Part shown: in pieces, positions 16,456-25,358 of the stretch
Layout of the letters: each line of letters opens with the position of its first letter
Numbering within the stretch: position 1 is the first letter of the stretch
Position numbers and translations under genes: made by a program
The notes under the pieces: generated by a model
Seen by the model: only the letters and a program-made list of their open reading frames with translations
Told to the model about the DNA's origin: nothing
The model's database searches: none
NCBI GenBank assembly: GCA_030616775.1
Contig: JAUWWQ010000037.1
Coordinates: forward strand, 1 to 41,617
From: Planctomycetota bacterium
Lineage (GTDB): Bacteria; Planctomycetota; Phycisphaerae; UBA1845
DNA: 41,617 nt
Reading direction: 5' to 3'

Positions 16456-17776
16456 TGTGTACCTTGTGGCAGGGTTGCTCTACCTGCCGTTTGCGCTGTA
16501 TCAGGCGCTGATCGTGGGCAAGAACCGTCGTGGGTGGGGCGAGCGGTTCGGGTTTGTGAGGGAGTTCGATCCGAACAAGCAGCGGATCTGGATTCACGCG
16601 GTCTCACTCGGTGAGGTCAATGCCACTCCCCGCCTGGTGGAATCGCTTCGCCGGCGCCTAGCCCACGCCGAGGTTGTCTTCTCTACGACTACCGATACCG
16701 GCTACGCCCGGGCTGTTCAGCTTTACGGTACCGACCGCGTCTTCCGTTTTCCGCTCGATTTCAGCCCGGTCGTTTCTCGCGCTCTGCGGCGGGTGAGTCC
16801 GTCGATGATCGTGCTCGTGGAGCTGGAAGTCTGGTACAACCTGGTGCGGATGGCGACACGCCGCGGCATTCCCGTGGTGGTGGTTAACGGTCGACTGACA
16901 CCCCGCAGTGCCGTCCGCCTGCGTCGGCTCGGCCGCACTATACAGTGTATATTCCGCAACCTTGTGTGGGTTGGCGCCCAGGATGAGGCGATCGCCTCAC
17001 GTTTTCGCTCACTCGGTGTCCCAGCGGATCGCGTTGAGGTCACCTCTTCGCTCAAATGGGATTCAGCGGCGGTGACCGACCAGGTTGAAGGTGCAGAAGC
17101 GCTGGCTTGCGCGCTGGGGATTGACCGACGTCGCCCCCTATGGGTGTGCGGTAGTACGGGGCCGGGCGAAGAGACAATGATTCTCGACGCGTACCGTCGC
17201 TTGCTTGATGACTGGCCATGTCTGGCACGTGGCGTGCAAGCTGGGTCAACGGAGAAGAGTGATGTGGCGGGACCGTTACTGGCAATCGTTCCCCGAAAAC
17301 CGGAGCGCTTTGACGAGGTCGCTCGGATCATAGAGCGAGCGGGTTTCAGGTGCATCCGCCGCAGTGACTGCTGTGACGGTATCCAGGTTGTCCCGAAGCC
17401 CGGACCAGTAGTGCTTTTAGGTGACACTATGGGTGAGCTTCGCAAGTTTTACTCGCTTGCCGATGTGGTTTTCGTGGGGCGCACATTGGTGCCGTTGGGT
17501 GGCTCGGACCCGATGGAAGTGGCGGCCTTGGGGAAACCGATAGTCATAGGGCCGCATACGGAGAACTTTCAGTTACCGGTGATCGCGTTGCACACGGCGG
17601 ATGCGATACGAATTGTCGAGTCTGCAGACGCGCTGCCTTCTGCAATCGAAGCGTTTTTGCAGGACGAAGATGCGGCTGCAGAAATAGGATTGCGGGCCCG
17701 AGAAGTGGTAGTCGACAATCAAGGAGCGACGAAGCGAACGGCTGATGCCATAGTCGGATTGCTCGAAGCCGGTTAA
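16436..17776 (+). CDS. waaA: 3-deoxy-D-manno-octulosonic acid (Kdo) transferase
   Basis: Transfers Kdo from CMP-Kdo to lipid A precursor at the inner membrane. The protein (446 residues) opens with a membrane anchor, MQWIANLVYLVAGLLYLPF, then the family blocks WIHAVSLGEVNA (catalytic Glu), STTTDTGYARA, LVELEVWYNL and NGRLTPRSA in the N-terminal GT-B domain. The C-terminal domain has VVFVGRTLVPLGGSDPMEVAALGKPIVIGPHT, noted here by its core GGSDPMEVAALGKP. The 5-prime end, including the first six codons, is present a second time 1.9 kb upstream, beyond the RM genes. Its presence implies an LPS-type outer membrane. Confidence 0.93.
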   Translation: MQWIANLVYLVAGLLYLPFALYQALIVGKNRRGWGERFGFVREFDPNKQRIWIHAVSLGEVNATPRLVESLRRRLAHAEVVFSTTTDTGYARAVQLYGTDRVFRFPLDFSPVVSRALRRVSPSMIVLVELEVWYNLVRMATRRGIPVVVVNGRLTPRSAVRLRRLGRTIQCIFRNLVWVGAQDEAIASRFRSLGVPADRVEVTSSLKWDSAAVTDQVEGAEALACALGIDRRRPLWVCGSTGPGEETMILDAYRRLLDDWPCLARGVQAGSTEKSDVAGPLLAIVPRKPERFDEVARIIERAGFRCIRRSDCCDGIQVVPKPGPVVLLGDTMGELRKFYSLADVVFVGRTLVPLGGSDPMEVAALGKPIVIGPHTENFQLPVIALHTADAIRIVESADALPSAIEAFLQDEDAAAEIGLRAREVVVDNQGATKRTADAIVGLLEAG

Positions 17777-17945
17777 CGCAACAGATCGGCTGAAGCCGCT
17801 GATATGGAAATAACCGAGGTCGGGCCACACCGCTGGTTAGCACTCTCGAGGTACCGTAGTGCCCTAAGCAAACGCTGCGACACGAAACACGTTGGAAGCG
17901 CGCATTCGTGGCCGGCTATATTCATAAACGGAGGAATCCCGAACC

Positions 17946-19928
17946 ATGACCGAAACTATCAGCCCTGAGTCTGTTGTGACCGTACCCCAGACCTTTGCAC
18001 CGTCAAAGGATTTTGCCGCCCGGGCGCATATACGGTCGCTCGAGCAGTACAAAGAGATGTACAAGCGATCGATCGAGGACCCGGATGGATTCTGGAGTGA
18101 GATCGCCGGAGACTTCTTCTGGCAGCGGAAGTGGACCAAGGTCCGTGAATTCGATTTCAAGGACACACTCTCCATCAAGTACTTCATCGGGGCCAAGACC
18201 AATATTACCTACAACGCAATCGACCGGCACCTCGACAAGCGCGGCGATCAGGCGGCCATTATTTGGGAAGGCAACGAACCCGGCGAGGATGGTAGACTGA
18301 CCTACCGGGAACTTCACCGCAAGGTCTGTAAACTGGCCAATGTGCTCAAGTCGTTCGGTGTCAAAAAGGGAGATTGCGTTTCCATCTACATGCCCATGGT
18401 CAAGGAGTTGGCCGTTACCATGCTGGCCTGCGCCCGGATCGGAGCTATCCACTCGGTAGTCTTCGGCGGATTCAGCGCCGATTCGCTGGCTGATCGTATT
18501 GTTGACTCGGCCTGCCAATTCCTGGTCACGACCGACGGTGTGTTCCGGGGTGCCAAGGCTGTGGCACTAAAAGCCAACGCCGATAAGGCCATGGGTTTAG
18601 CAGCCGGCCGGGGTGTTACCGTCAAGACCTGCCTGGTGCTGCAGCGACTCGGTTCCGAGCACATGTCCGTGACCATGAAGGCCGGGCGAGATCATTGGTG
18701 GCACGAGGTGATGAAGGATGCTTCGCCTGAGTGCGAGCCGGAGTGGCTGGACTCGGAAGATCCGTTGTTCATCCTGTATACATCCGGATCGACCGGCAAG
18801 CCGAAGGGTGTGCTGCATACCACCGGCGGCTATATGGTCTTTACGGCTACCACTTTCAAGTACGTTTTCGATTACCACGACGGGGACATCTTCTGGTGCA
18901 CGGCTGATATCGGCTGGGTCACCGGGCATTCCTATGTAGTCTATGGTTCGCTGTTGACCGGGGCGACGACGGTAATGTTCGAAGGTATCCCGACCTATCC
19001 GGACGCGGGGCGATTCTGGGATGTCGTCGACAAGTACAAAGTGAATCAGTTCTACACGGCCCCGACTGCGATCCGAGCGATCATGCGCGAGGGCGATGAG
19101 CCGGTGAAGAAGCGCGACCTTTCCAGCCTGCGAGTGCTCGGCACGGTCGGTGAGCCCATCAATCCCGAAGCGTGGATGTGGTATCATCGCGTCGTCGGCA
19201 AGGGGCGATGCCCGATCGTTGACACTTGGTGGCAGACCGAAACCGGAGGCATGTTGATCACACCGCTACCCGGTGCCATTGCCACCAAACCCGGATCCGC
19301 GACATTGCCGTTCTTCGGTATTAAGCCGGTCATCATTGACGAGAACAACAAGCGTTTGGAAGGTGTGGCCTCCGGCGCATTGTGCATCGAGGAGCCGTGG
19401 CCGGCGATCATGCGCACCGTCTACGGCCAGCACGAACGGTTCAAAGAGACGTACTTTACGCGCTGCCCGGGTATATTTTCCACCGGCGACGGCTGCCGGC
19501 GCGACGAGGACGGATACTACTGGATCACCGGGCGGATCGACGACGTGATCAACGTCTCCGGCCACCGGATGGGTACGGCCGAGGTGGAAAGCGCTCTGGT
19601 TTCACACCCCAAGGTGACGGAGGCGGCTGTGGTGGGCTTCCCGCATGAGATCAAGGGGCAGGGCATCTACGCCTACGTAACGCTCAAGACGGGCGAGGAA
19701 TATGCGGATGAGCTCAAGAAGGAGCTGGTCAAGCACGTGCGTGCGGAGATAGGCCCCATTGCAGCTCCGGATGTCATACACTGGGCACCGCGCCTCCCCA
19801 AGACGCGATCCGGTAAGATCATGCGGCGTATCTTACGCAAGATCGCCGAGGGTAAACCGGAAGACATTGGCGACACGTCAACCCTGGCCGACCCCAGCGT
19901 CGTGGAGAACCTGGTGAAAACACGGTAG
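17946..19928 (+). CDS. acs: Acetyl-CoA synthetase (AMP-forming)
   Basis: Activates acetate to acetyl-CoA by way of acetyl-AMP. At 660 residues it has the full family length. The phosphate-binding loop [14 protein letters not shown] (about residues 278-291), the adenylate motif WWQTETGG, and the hinge [18 protein letters not shown] are all present. The C-terminal [16 protein letters not shown] holds the lysine that is acetylated in regulated Acs enzymes. GGAGGAA lies ten bases before the ATG. It is a single gene followed by a complex hairpin repeat that separates it from a converging gene. Confidence 0.97.
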   Translation: MTETISPESVVTVPQTFAPSKDFAARAHIRSLEQYKEMYKRSIEDPDGFWSEIAGDFFWQRKWTKVREFDFKDTLSIKYFIGAKTNITYNAIDRHLDKRGDQAAIIWEGNEPGEDGRLTYRELHRKVCKLANVLKSFGVKKGDCVSIYMPMVKELAVTMLACARIGAIHSVVFGGFSADSLADRIVDSACQFLVTTDGVFRGAKAVALKANADKAMGLAAGRGVTVKTCLVLQRLGSEHMSVTMKAGRDHWWHEVMKDASPECEPEWLDSEDPLFILYTSGSTGKPKGVLHTTGGYMVFTATTFKYVFDYHDGDIFWCTADIGWVTGHSYVVYGSLLTGATTVMFEGIPTYPDAGRFWDVVDKYKVNQFYTAPTAIRAIMREGDEPVKKRDLSSLRVLGTVGEPINPEAWMWYHRVVGKGRCPIVDTWWQTETGGMLITPLPGAIATKPGSATLPFFGIKPVIIDENNKRLEGVASGALCIEEPWPAIMRTVYGQHERFKETYFTRCPGIFSTGDGCRRDEDGYYWITGRIDDVINVSGHRMGTAEVESALVSHPKVTEAAVVGFPHEIKGQGIYAYVTLKTGEEYADELKKELVKHVRAEIGPIAAPDVIHWAPRLPKTRSGKIMRRILRKIAEGKPEDIGDTSTLADPSVVENLVKTR

Positions 19929-19964
19929 TCGGCTCGGCTGTTGTCAGACGTGGCAGAAGCTGAC

Positions 19965-20049
19965 CGGGTGGCATGGGCAAGCGGTAGCTTGCTCGTGCAA
20001 ACGGCTCTCACGGGCAAATCCCGACGTACGTCGGGACCAGTGCCACCCG
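19965..20049. repeat. Nested-hairpin repeat, copy 1 (GGGTGGCATG family)
   Basis: Outer arms GGGTGGCA/TGCCACCC enclose two hairpins: GCAAGC/GCTTGC and the 18-base perfect palindrome TCCCGACGTACGTCGGGA. It lies between the converging acs and SGNH genes. Related copies are at 21353-21451 and 38317-38389. Confidence 0.75.
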
Positions 20050-20062
20050 AAATTGCAACCGG

Positions 20063-20965
20063 CTAATCTCTTAACTTCCCGGGCGACCGCTTCGCCGAGC
20101 TCTTCTCAATGGCATCACAGAAAAGGTGCGCTACCACTTCGTTGCCCGACGCACTGAGATGATTGCAGTCGAAATAGTTCGCCGGATTCTCTTGCAGTAC
20201 GTCTGCGCTTGCTTCTACGTCGACAATAGTCGCCCCCTGCTTCGCCGCAGCACCGCGTATGTGTTCGTTCAACATCATCAGGTATGAATTCGCATTCCCC
20301 GCCTGTAAAGGCAGTATGATGTCAAGCGGCAGTGCATCGCATTCCGCGGGACCTGGAGCCAGCGGAAAATAGGTCGCGATATACACGGTAAGACCCGCAT
20401 CCGCCGCAGAGCTGATGGCTTGTTCGATGTTCGTCTGAACCTTGGCCAAGACTCCCACCAGCTCCTCAGTATAGGGGTAGGAAGGATCATCAGCGGCGAA
20501 GAAAAGAAGCGGGTCGTGATCCTGGATGAAGTCAACGATTTCTTTACCGCCCTCCCAATAGAGTAGCACACGTGCGTTGGGATAAATACGTTCCGACAGC
20601 AGCATGCCCAGGCGCATCAGGCCCTCCTCAGTGGACTCGCCGCTTTTCCCCTCGTTTGCGAAAGCCCCGACGGGCTCGTCCAAGAGTTCCCTTAAAATGT
20701 CGGGATAATCCCGCTCCGTTGGTCCCGCAGTAGTCGAGTCGCCAAACGCAATATAATGAACAGCCGGGTCGGGCACCCGCATGTTCATCTGAATGCCGCA
20801 TCCTGATAGGCCAAGGATGAGCCAAACGCTTGCGAGAACACGGGAACATGCCGGTAACCGCCTGTGGCGGCACGACCCAGGTCCTCGCCGTAGCGCGTAC
20901 GACAACGTGTCCGATGTACGGCTTTGTATGTATTGCAACGTTGACGACTCCTTTCTCTCTGGCAT
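20063..20965 (-). CDS. SGNH/GDSL-type hydrolase lipoprotein
   Basis: A secreted, probably lipid-anchored esterase-like protein. The hydrophobic segment VLASVWLILGLSGC ends in a lipobox with Cys as the lipidation site. The mature part opens with YIAFGDSTTAG, the block I GDS motif with the nucleophilic Ser. Near the end, FDCNHLSASGNEVVA supplies the DxxH pair that completes the triad. NEGKSGES is a fair block II; a clear block III GxND is missing, with LLYWEGGKE in that place. The start is uncertain: ATG at 20965 gives about 50 residues before the Cys, which is long, and a closer TTG with AAAGGAG is possible. The substrate is unknown. Confidence 0.75.
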   Translation of the reverse strand: MPERKESSTLQYIQSRTSDTLSYALRRGPGSCRHRRLPACSRVLASVWLILGLSGCGIQMNMRVPDPAVHYIAFGDSTTAGPTERDYPDILRELLDEPVGAFANEGKSGESTEEGLMRLGMLLSERIYPNARVLLYWEGGKEIVDFIQDHDPLLFFAADDPSYPYTEELVGVLAKVQTNIEQAISSAADAGLTVYIATYFPLAPGPAECDALPLDIILPLQAGNANSYLMMLNEHIRGAAAKQGATIVDVEASADVLQENPANYFDCNHLSASGNEVVAHLFCDAIEKSSAKRSPGKLRD

Positions 20966-21072
20966 TGCCGTGACACGAAATACGGCAATGACGGCTTTGC
21001 GGATCAAGCTCGTTAACGCTCGCCGGTTGGCTCGTTGCGCCGGCAGATTATCGTACCGATAGGGCGCGTAGT

Positions 21073-21390
21073 GTGCAGGAGCAGTGGTCCTACGGGACAG
21101 GTCTGCTTAAAGAGGGCAACGAAGTCGAGATCGCGATGCAGGCGGTCGATGGATACTATCCTGCGACGGCCGGTATCACGTTGATGGCCGATGTCGTCGA
21201 TTACGCGCCGTACACCATGCAGCCGTTCGTGGGTGCGCCAAGTCTGGAGTTATACACGGACGAGGAGCTTGTCGAAGGCGATCGTCGAGCACCACGTCGG
21301 CGTAGCTTGTCCGTTCCGGTCGCGGTACGGATCCGTACCGTCCACCGCGCGTGGGTGGCATGGGTAAGCGCCGGCTTACCCGTGTCTTGA
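21073..21390 (+). CDS. Doubtful small ORF or gene fragment
   Basis: A GTG-initiated frame of 105 codons. The first 75 residues (QEQWSYGTGLLKEGNEVEIA to LELYTDEELVEGD) have a natural composition and could be a fragment of a secreted protein. The last third is Arg/Val-rich and runs into a palindrome (21323-21340) and the second nested-hairpin repeat. No signal peptide, no clear ribosome site, and no family recognised. Probably a remnant rather than a working gene. Confidence 0.3.
   Translation: MQEQWSYGTGLLKEGNEVEIAMQAVDGYYPATAGITLMADVVDYAPYTMQPFVGAPSLELYTDEELVEGDRRAPRRRSLSVPVAVRIRTVHRAWVAWVSAGLPVS
21323..21340. repeat. Perfect 18-base palindrome
   Basis: CGGTACGGATCCGTACCG, fully self-complementary, just upstream of the second nested-hairpin repeat. 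Role unknown. Confidence 0.6.
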
Positions 21391-21451
21391 CATCCCAGCA
21401 CGGGCAAATCCTCCCGACGTACGTCGGGATACGTCGGGACCCATGCCACCC
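21353..21451. repeat. Nested-hairpin repeat, copy 2 (GGGTGGCATG family)
   Basis: Outer arms GGGTGGCATGGGT/ACCCATGCCACCC pair without mismatch. Inside are GGGTAAGC/GCTTACCC and a TCCCGACGTACGTCGGGA palindrome followed by an extra TACGTCGGGA. It lies beyond the stop of the FGE-fold protein gene. Confidence 0.8.
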
Positions 21452-21463
21452 GGCGCCGGCGGA

Positions 21464-22783
21464 TCAACGAACGGCGATAGCGCGACGCCGGGCGAGCACC
21501 ACCGTCCCCGCCGCCAGCACGAGTAGGCCCATCGTAACAAGACCCCATTCGGAGACAGTGGGGATTGGACAGGCGGTGCCGTCGCATACCGTTCCATCTT
21601 CAAGGTAGACGCCGTTGCTATCTAGACACAGGTTTTGGACGAGCTGGAGACAACCGACGACTCCAAAACTGCCACAGCACGCACCGCACTCGTCGGGGAT
21701 CCCATCACCGTTGTCGTCGTCGCTCTGCCCGCAGGCAGGCGCCGGGTAGAGGTCGCTACATGACCCACCTCCCAGGGCAGTGGTTGCTCCACAATCAAGG
21801 TCGCATTCATCGGGAATACCGTTACCGTTGCAGTCGGCGAACGTGGCGACACGAAACCCGATGTAGCCGTACGCGCTCGTCGGGGCGTAGCTGCCACGCG
21901 CCGCGGCGCGCAGGGAGCCGGGGTAGACGTAGAACGACCCGCCGCGCAGGCCGCGACCCGAACCGTAAACCACGGCTTCATTCCACTCCGAGACGTTCCC
22001 GCCCTGATCGAACGTGTTGTAGGGGCTCTCGGACAGCCCAAAGAAGCCCGCCCGCGTCCGGTAGTAGGGGCTCCCAATCGTATAGTCGCCATCGTAGAAG
22101 TTTGCCGAGTTGCCCGTGTCCCCCTCTGGGTTCCCGTTGTTCAAAAGCTCGTCCGTGCTGGGCGGATAATCGTAGTAGTTGCTCGTCGCGCCGTCGTTGT
22201 AGTGATACGCCGCCTTATACCACTCGTCCTCCGACGGGATCACCCATGTCGCGTCCGGATCACGCCCGACAGCCATGAGCCTGTCGTAGCTCGTCGCACC
22301 GTTCAAGTAGTAAGACCCGTCTTCGGTCGTGGTCAGGTCTTGGACACCCTCCGGCTGGCCGTTGTGCAGCCAGTTGCAAAACCGCGCCGCGTCGCCCCAG
22401 CTCACGTAGTTCACCGGCCGGCCCGCCCAGTCCGGTGCCACGCTGTAGCTGAAATTGGGCCAGGAGCCAGTGCGTTCGATCTTGCACCCGTACTCTGAAT
22501 TCCACATGTTGGCGTTGTAAAGCCCGAAGGTGTCCTCGTCGGCCACGGCATTGAGAAACTCCGTGTACTGCCCGGCGGTCACCTCGAACGTGCCGATGTT
22601 GTACACGTAGTCCACCGCCCCGCAGATGCGGTCCGGGCCGTAGCCGCCAGCACCTTCGCCCGACCACTCCCCGGCGTTGCCGGGGCTGCCGACGGTGACC
22701 AATTCCATCTCAACCGCCTGCGCCGTCGAGACGCAGGCCAACACCATTCCTGTCGCTGCCGCGAATTTTGCTACGCTGCTCAT
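21464..22783 (-). CDS. Secreted FGE-fold (SUMF1) protein with IPTL-type sorting signal
   Basis: An exported protein of 439 residues. The signal peptide is MSSVAKFAAATGMVLACVSTAQA; AAAGGAG lies at a good distance from this ATG, so 46 upstream in-frame codons are rejected. Residues about 25-310 are a formylglycine-generating-enzyme domain: YNIGTFEVTAGQYTEFLNAV, PVNYVSWGDAARFCNWL, WVIPSEDEWYKAAYH, GNVSEWNE, LRGGSFYVYPGSLRAAAR and GFRVA. The paired cysteines of true FGE are not evident, so binding is as likely as catalysis. A linker with DCNGNGIPDECD repeats follows. The tail IPTVSEWG, a hydrophobic helix and ARRRA is an IPTL-CTERM sorting signal. Confidence 0.85.
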   Translation of the reverse strand: MSSVAKFAAATGMVLACVSTAQAVEMELVTVGSPGNAGEWSGEGAGGYGPDRICGAVDYVYNIGTFEVTAGQYTEFLNAVADEDTFGLYNANMWNSEYGCKIERTGSWPNFSYSVAPDWAGRPVNYVSWGDAARFCNWLHNGQPEGVQDLTTTEDGSYYLNGATSYDRLMAVGRDPDATWVIPSEDEWYKAAYHYNDGATSNYYDYPPSTDELLNNGNPEGDTGNSANFYDGDYTIGSPYYRTRAGFFGLSESPYNTFDQGGNVSEWNEAVVYGSGRGLRGGSFYVYPGSLRAAARGSYAPTSAYGYIGFRVATFADCNGNGIPDECDLDCGATTALGGGSCSDLYPAPACGQSDDDNGDGIPDECGACCGSFGVVGCLQLVQNLCLDSNGVYLEDGTVCDGTACPIPTVSEWGLVTMGLLVLAAGTVVLARRRAIAVR

Positions 22784-23194
22784 TGCCACATTCTCCTTTG
22801 CACGAAATGAAGGGACCTTCGCTCCCAGGCTGCCCCTCGTTCGTCCCCAGAAGCGTAGTTTGGGCATGGCTTCGTCAGCCAATCTGGGTGGGGAAGACAC
22901 TTCCCCTCCATCGCCTACCATGAGCCATGATTCTAACCGAATCGCGGCCCGTGCACCAACAGCCGGATTCCAGCCCGCCTGCCCCGCGACGGCTGTGAGG
23001 CGGATGCGGTCCTCGACTCATCGGGCGTACCCGGTGTCGGTGCCGTTGTGTCAGTGCGCCTACGGCGCCGGGGCCCAGGAGCGGCTGAGAGGTTGAACGC
23101 CGATCCCCCTCTTTCACACTGGTGGTTGGAGTGTAGGATACACGTAATGAGCACCGACGTAGCACGAACAATAGAAAACGAGGAGACGATTTCG
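22784..23194. other. Divergent intergenic region
   Basis: About 410 bases between two divergent secreted-protein genes. The ribosome sites of both are at its ends. ORFs across it are overlapping shadows with no family likeness. No convincing promoter pair or RNA gene was seen. Confidence 0.4.
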
Positions 23195-23833
23195 ATGCCA
23201 TTGAAGCATCTTCGCTGGATCCTACTTAGCCTGCTGCCGTTTGTCGTGTCCTGCAACCTGCTAACACCGCTGGTCTTCATCGGTGAGCACAAGAAGAAGG
23301 TATCACCTGAGTTCGATAAGCTGGCCGGCCGTCGGGTGGCGATTCTGGTATGGACGGACCCATCCACCCTGTTCGATTATCCTTACGCCCGGTTTGAGCT
23401 GGCGACATACGTCGGCGACAAGCTCTACGCCGAAATGACCCGGCGTGAACTGGACACCGAGGTCGTTGATCCTCGCGATGTTGAGGATTTCATACAGAAA
23501 AATGTCAACGCCCAGATCTATCCCCACGCCGTAGGGGAAGCGTTCGATGCGGACTATGTGGTCTATATGGAAGTGCTGAGATTCCAGTTTCGCAATCCGG
23601 AGCAGCCGCAGTTTCTGCGCGGCCAGATCCACGCTTCCGTGTCAGTCCATGACATCCGAGCTGATCCCGATCAGCTCCGGCGGTATGAGTTGGCGCCAGT
23701 CAAGTGTCAGTATCCCGATGGGGCGCCTGTCCTGATGACCGCGACTAACGCCCCCTTGATCCGCGAAGCCACCTACCGCAAGTTCGCCGAGCAGGTTGCA
23801 AGGAAGTTCTATGAACACACCGTGGAACTGTAA
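23195..23833 (+). CDS. Lipoprotein of unknown function (first of a pair)
   Basis: A 212-residue exported lipoprotein. MPLKHLRWILLSLLPFVVSC is the signal peptide with the lipidated Cys. AGGAG stands about nine bases before this ATG, so longer starts are rejected. The mature part RRVAILVWTDPSTLF, then YVGDKLYAEMTRRELDTEVVDP and YVVYMEVLRFQF has the alternating pattern of CsgG/LpoB-like alpha/beta lipoproteins, an inference from pattern only. It ends AEQVARKFYEHTVEL, like the end of the next gene (AVEIAKLFYDRR), which suggests the two are diverged paralogues. It overlaps the next gene by 23 bases. Confidence 0.7.
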   Translation: MPLKHLRWILLSLLPFVVSCNLLTPLVFIGEHKKKVSPEFDKLAGRRVAILVWTDPSTLFDYPYARFELATYVGDKLYAEMTRRELDTEVVDPRDVEDFIQKNVNAQIYPHAVGEAFDADYVVYMEVLRFQFRNPEQPQFLRGQIHASVSVHDIRADPDQLRRYELAPVKCQYPDGAPVLMTATNAPLIREATYRKFAEQVARKFYEHTVEL

Positions 23834-24572
23834 GCGCAAGTCCACATCGGCCCCAGCAGGCCGGGCCCTTCCTGCCCCGCGGTTGTCGCGGCAGGCTTTA
23901 AGCAGCGATATAGGCCGATCTGCTCTGTGGGTCGTCCTTGCCGTTGCGTTCAGTCTTCCGCTTGGCGGGTGTACGTACTCCGGCGGCGAGCTGCTGTATT
24001 TCCTCGGGTTCGGGCAGGGACAGAAGGTCAAAGCCAAGTTCCGCATGACCGAGGGGCCGATCATGATCCTGATCGACGACGTTTCGGAGCGTGTGGATTG
24101 GCCTGCGGCCACCCGTTATCTATTTGACGATCTTGCTCAAGAGCTGCTCAAGCACAAGGCCGCTTATAAGATCATCCCGCAACAGACTGTGGATCATCTG
24201 CGGCAGTCGGTTTCCGGTTTTGACAAGCGTGGGTGTCGTGAGATCGGCGAACTCGGCGGCGCCGAACAGGTGCTTTGGATTGAGGTTCAGGACTTTTTCG
24301 CCGAGGAACAGATCCGCGACGCGATCACAGCTGCGTACTTCTCCGTCACTGTCAAAGTCATCAGCGTACTCGAAAAGAAGAGTCGCTCTCGCGTGCGCCT
24401 CTGGCCGACCAGCCCCCAAGGATATCCGATGACCGTCAGCATGAGCGGCAGCGAAGTGAGCAGGGCCAAGAGCAAGGACGCGATCTCGAAGGAGCTGGGC
24501 AGCAGGCTTGCGGTCGAGATCGCCAAGCTCTTCTACGACCGCCGGCTGGGCGACTTCGAACGCGAAAGATGA
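23811..24572 (+). CDS. Lipoprotein of unknown function (second of a pair)
   Basis: A 253-residue protein whose N-terminus is basic and long, followed by a hydrophobic stretch, LWVVLAVAFSLPLGGC, with lipobox LGGC near residue 54. The mature chain IMILIDDVSERVDWPAATRY, YKIIPQQTVDHLRQ, AEQVLWIEVQDFF matches the layout of the preceding lipoprotein. It is translated from an overlap with that gene, and its own stop overlaps the start of a glycosyltransferase (ATGA), so the three formed one operon, perhaps for envelope assembly. Function unknown. Confidence 0.68.
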   Translation: MNTPWNCKRKSTSAPAGRALPAPRLSRQALSSDIGRSALWVVLAVAFSLPLGGCTYSGGELLYFLGFGQGQKVKAKFRMTEGPIMILIDDVSERVDWPAATRYLFDDLAQELLKHKAAYKIIPQQTVDHLRQSVSGFDKRGCREIGELGGAEQVLWIEVQDFFAEEQIRDAITAAYFSVTVKVISVLEKKSRSRVRLWPTSPQGYPMTVSMSGSEVSRAKSKDAISKELGSRLAVEIAKLFYDRRLGDFERER

Positions 24573-24982
24573 CGCAGGTCGGTCACTTGTTCGACGGTTC
24601 GGCGGGCTGGGAGCAGCGCGTCGGCATATCGCAACTCATCGATGGATTGCCGCGGGGTGGTTACGTCAGCAGCCTGGCTACGATCGACCTTGTAGCCGCA
24701 ACTTCGCTGCGCTGGTTAGCCCGTCTTTCGCACGATGGCGATTCCAGTATTGGGATAGTCGGTTGTGTAGTGCAGACTTTCGCCCTTCCCAGTATTGAAA
24801 GCGGGGATCGCGGCTTCAAAGTGCGAAAGTTGGGTTAGAGCAACCGGTTGACGTGCTGCCCCGGTTCTATGGAATCGCATCGCTTGCCGCCCCGGTGGTG
24901 GCCCGCTTCGTAATGCGACGGCGGATCGATCTGATTCACGCGTGGGGGATAGGCGCAGCCGCTGCGGCGCGGACCCTGCACT
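24569..24982 (+). pseudogene. Truncated glycosyltransferase (GT4-like), split by a small insertion
   Basis: The N-terminus TQVGHLFDGSAGWEQR and SSLATIDLVAATSLRWL reads normally to codon TTA at 24716. A 119-base insertion then shifts the frame. On the far side, from GAG at 24838, the reading EQPVDVLPRFYGIASLAAPV and RRRIDLIHAWGIGAAAAAR continues the same protein in the restored frame. The remaining two thirds, including the sugar-donor domain, is absent: homology fades near 24982 and hairpin repeats begin at 25033. It was the third gene of the lipoprotein operon. Two separate lesions make it a dead gene. Confidence 0.75.
24719..24835. mobile_element. 117-bp MITE-like element with TA target duplication
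   Basis: Terminal inverted repeats GCCCGTCTTTCGCAC and, from the other end, ACCCAACTTTCGCAC (12 of 15 identical) are flanked on both sides by TA (24717-24718 and 24836-24837). Removing the element and one TA joins TGG TTA to GAG CAA and rejoins the interrupted glycosyltransferase frame exactly. It has no coding capacity. TA duplication is typical of IS630/Tc1-mariner transposases, which would have to act in trans. Confidence 0.7.
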
Positions 24983-25032
24983 ACTGCCCCACCTCAAAGC
25001 CCGCAATCCACAATCGACAATCGATAATTCAA

Positions 25033-25113
25033 GGAGCCCGGCGAGTGTCACCCGCCGGGCTCCAAGGTTAAACCCATCCATTCATGCCCATCCATGGTCC
25101 GCAACAGCGGACC
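25033..25113. repeat. Composite hairpin repeat, copy 1
   Basis: Two hairpins: GGAGCCCGGCG/CGCCGGGCTCC (25033-25063) and GGTCCGC AACA GCGGACC (25096-25113). It lies between the truncated glycosyltransferase and the converging DUF4926 gene. Copies 2 and 3 follow at 25982 and 26954. The 24983-25144 stretch holds no gene. Confidence 0.75.
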
Positions 25114-25144
25114 CGAAAACGAGTGGAGCGAGCAACCCCCATCG

Positions 25145-25354
25145 TCAGGCGACAAGCGAGATGAGGTTTAGGCGCAAGAGCTGGGACCCCAACAGTGTCG
25201 CCACACCCTTGCTTCGCCCCTGATCGTCCAAGAAGTCCACCTCGTATGCGTCCCGATCAGGATAGCAATGTACGATAGCACCGACATCACCCGGCGATAA
25301 CCTCTCAGCAGGCACATCAACCGTAACGGTTACTACGTCGTGCTCCTTCAACAT
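25145..25354 (-). CDS. DUF4926 domain protein
   Basis: A 69-residue small beta-barrel-like protein. MLKEHDVVTVTVDVPAERL, SPGDVGAIVHCYPDRDAYEVDF and VATLLGSQLLRL follow the DUF4926 pattern along its whole length. The ATG at 25354 is chosen because the domain begins there; 25 upstream codons belong to the preceding gene in another frame. The gap to the upstream DUF6883 gene is four bases, and these two domains are commonly paired, possibly as a toxin-antitoxin-like or immunity pair. That role is inference. Confidence 0.75.
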   Translation of the reverse strand: MLKEHDVVTVTVDVPAERLSPGDVGAIVHCYPDRDAYEVDFLDDQGRSKGVATLLGSQLLRLNLISLVA

Positions 25355-25358
25355 GAGC

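Noticed and set aside
21073-21390. A firm protein-coding gene
   Set aside because: No ribosome site, no domain, and its end is made of palindromic repeats; kept only as a doubtful feature.
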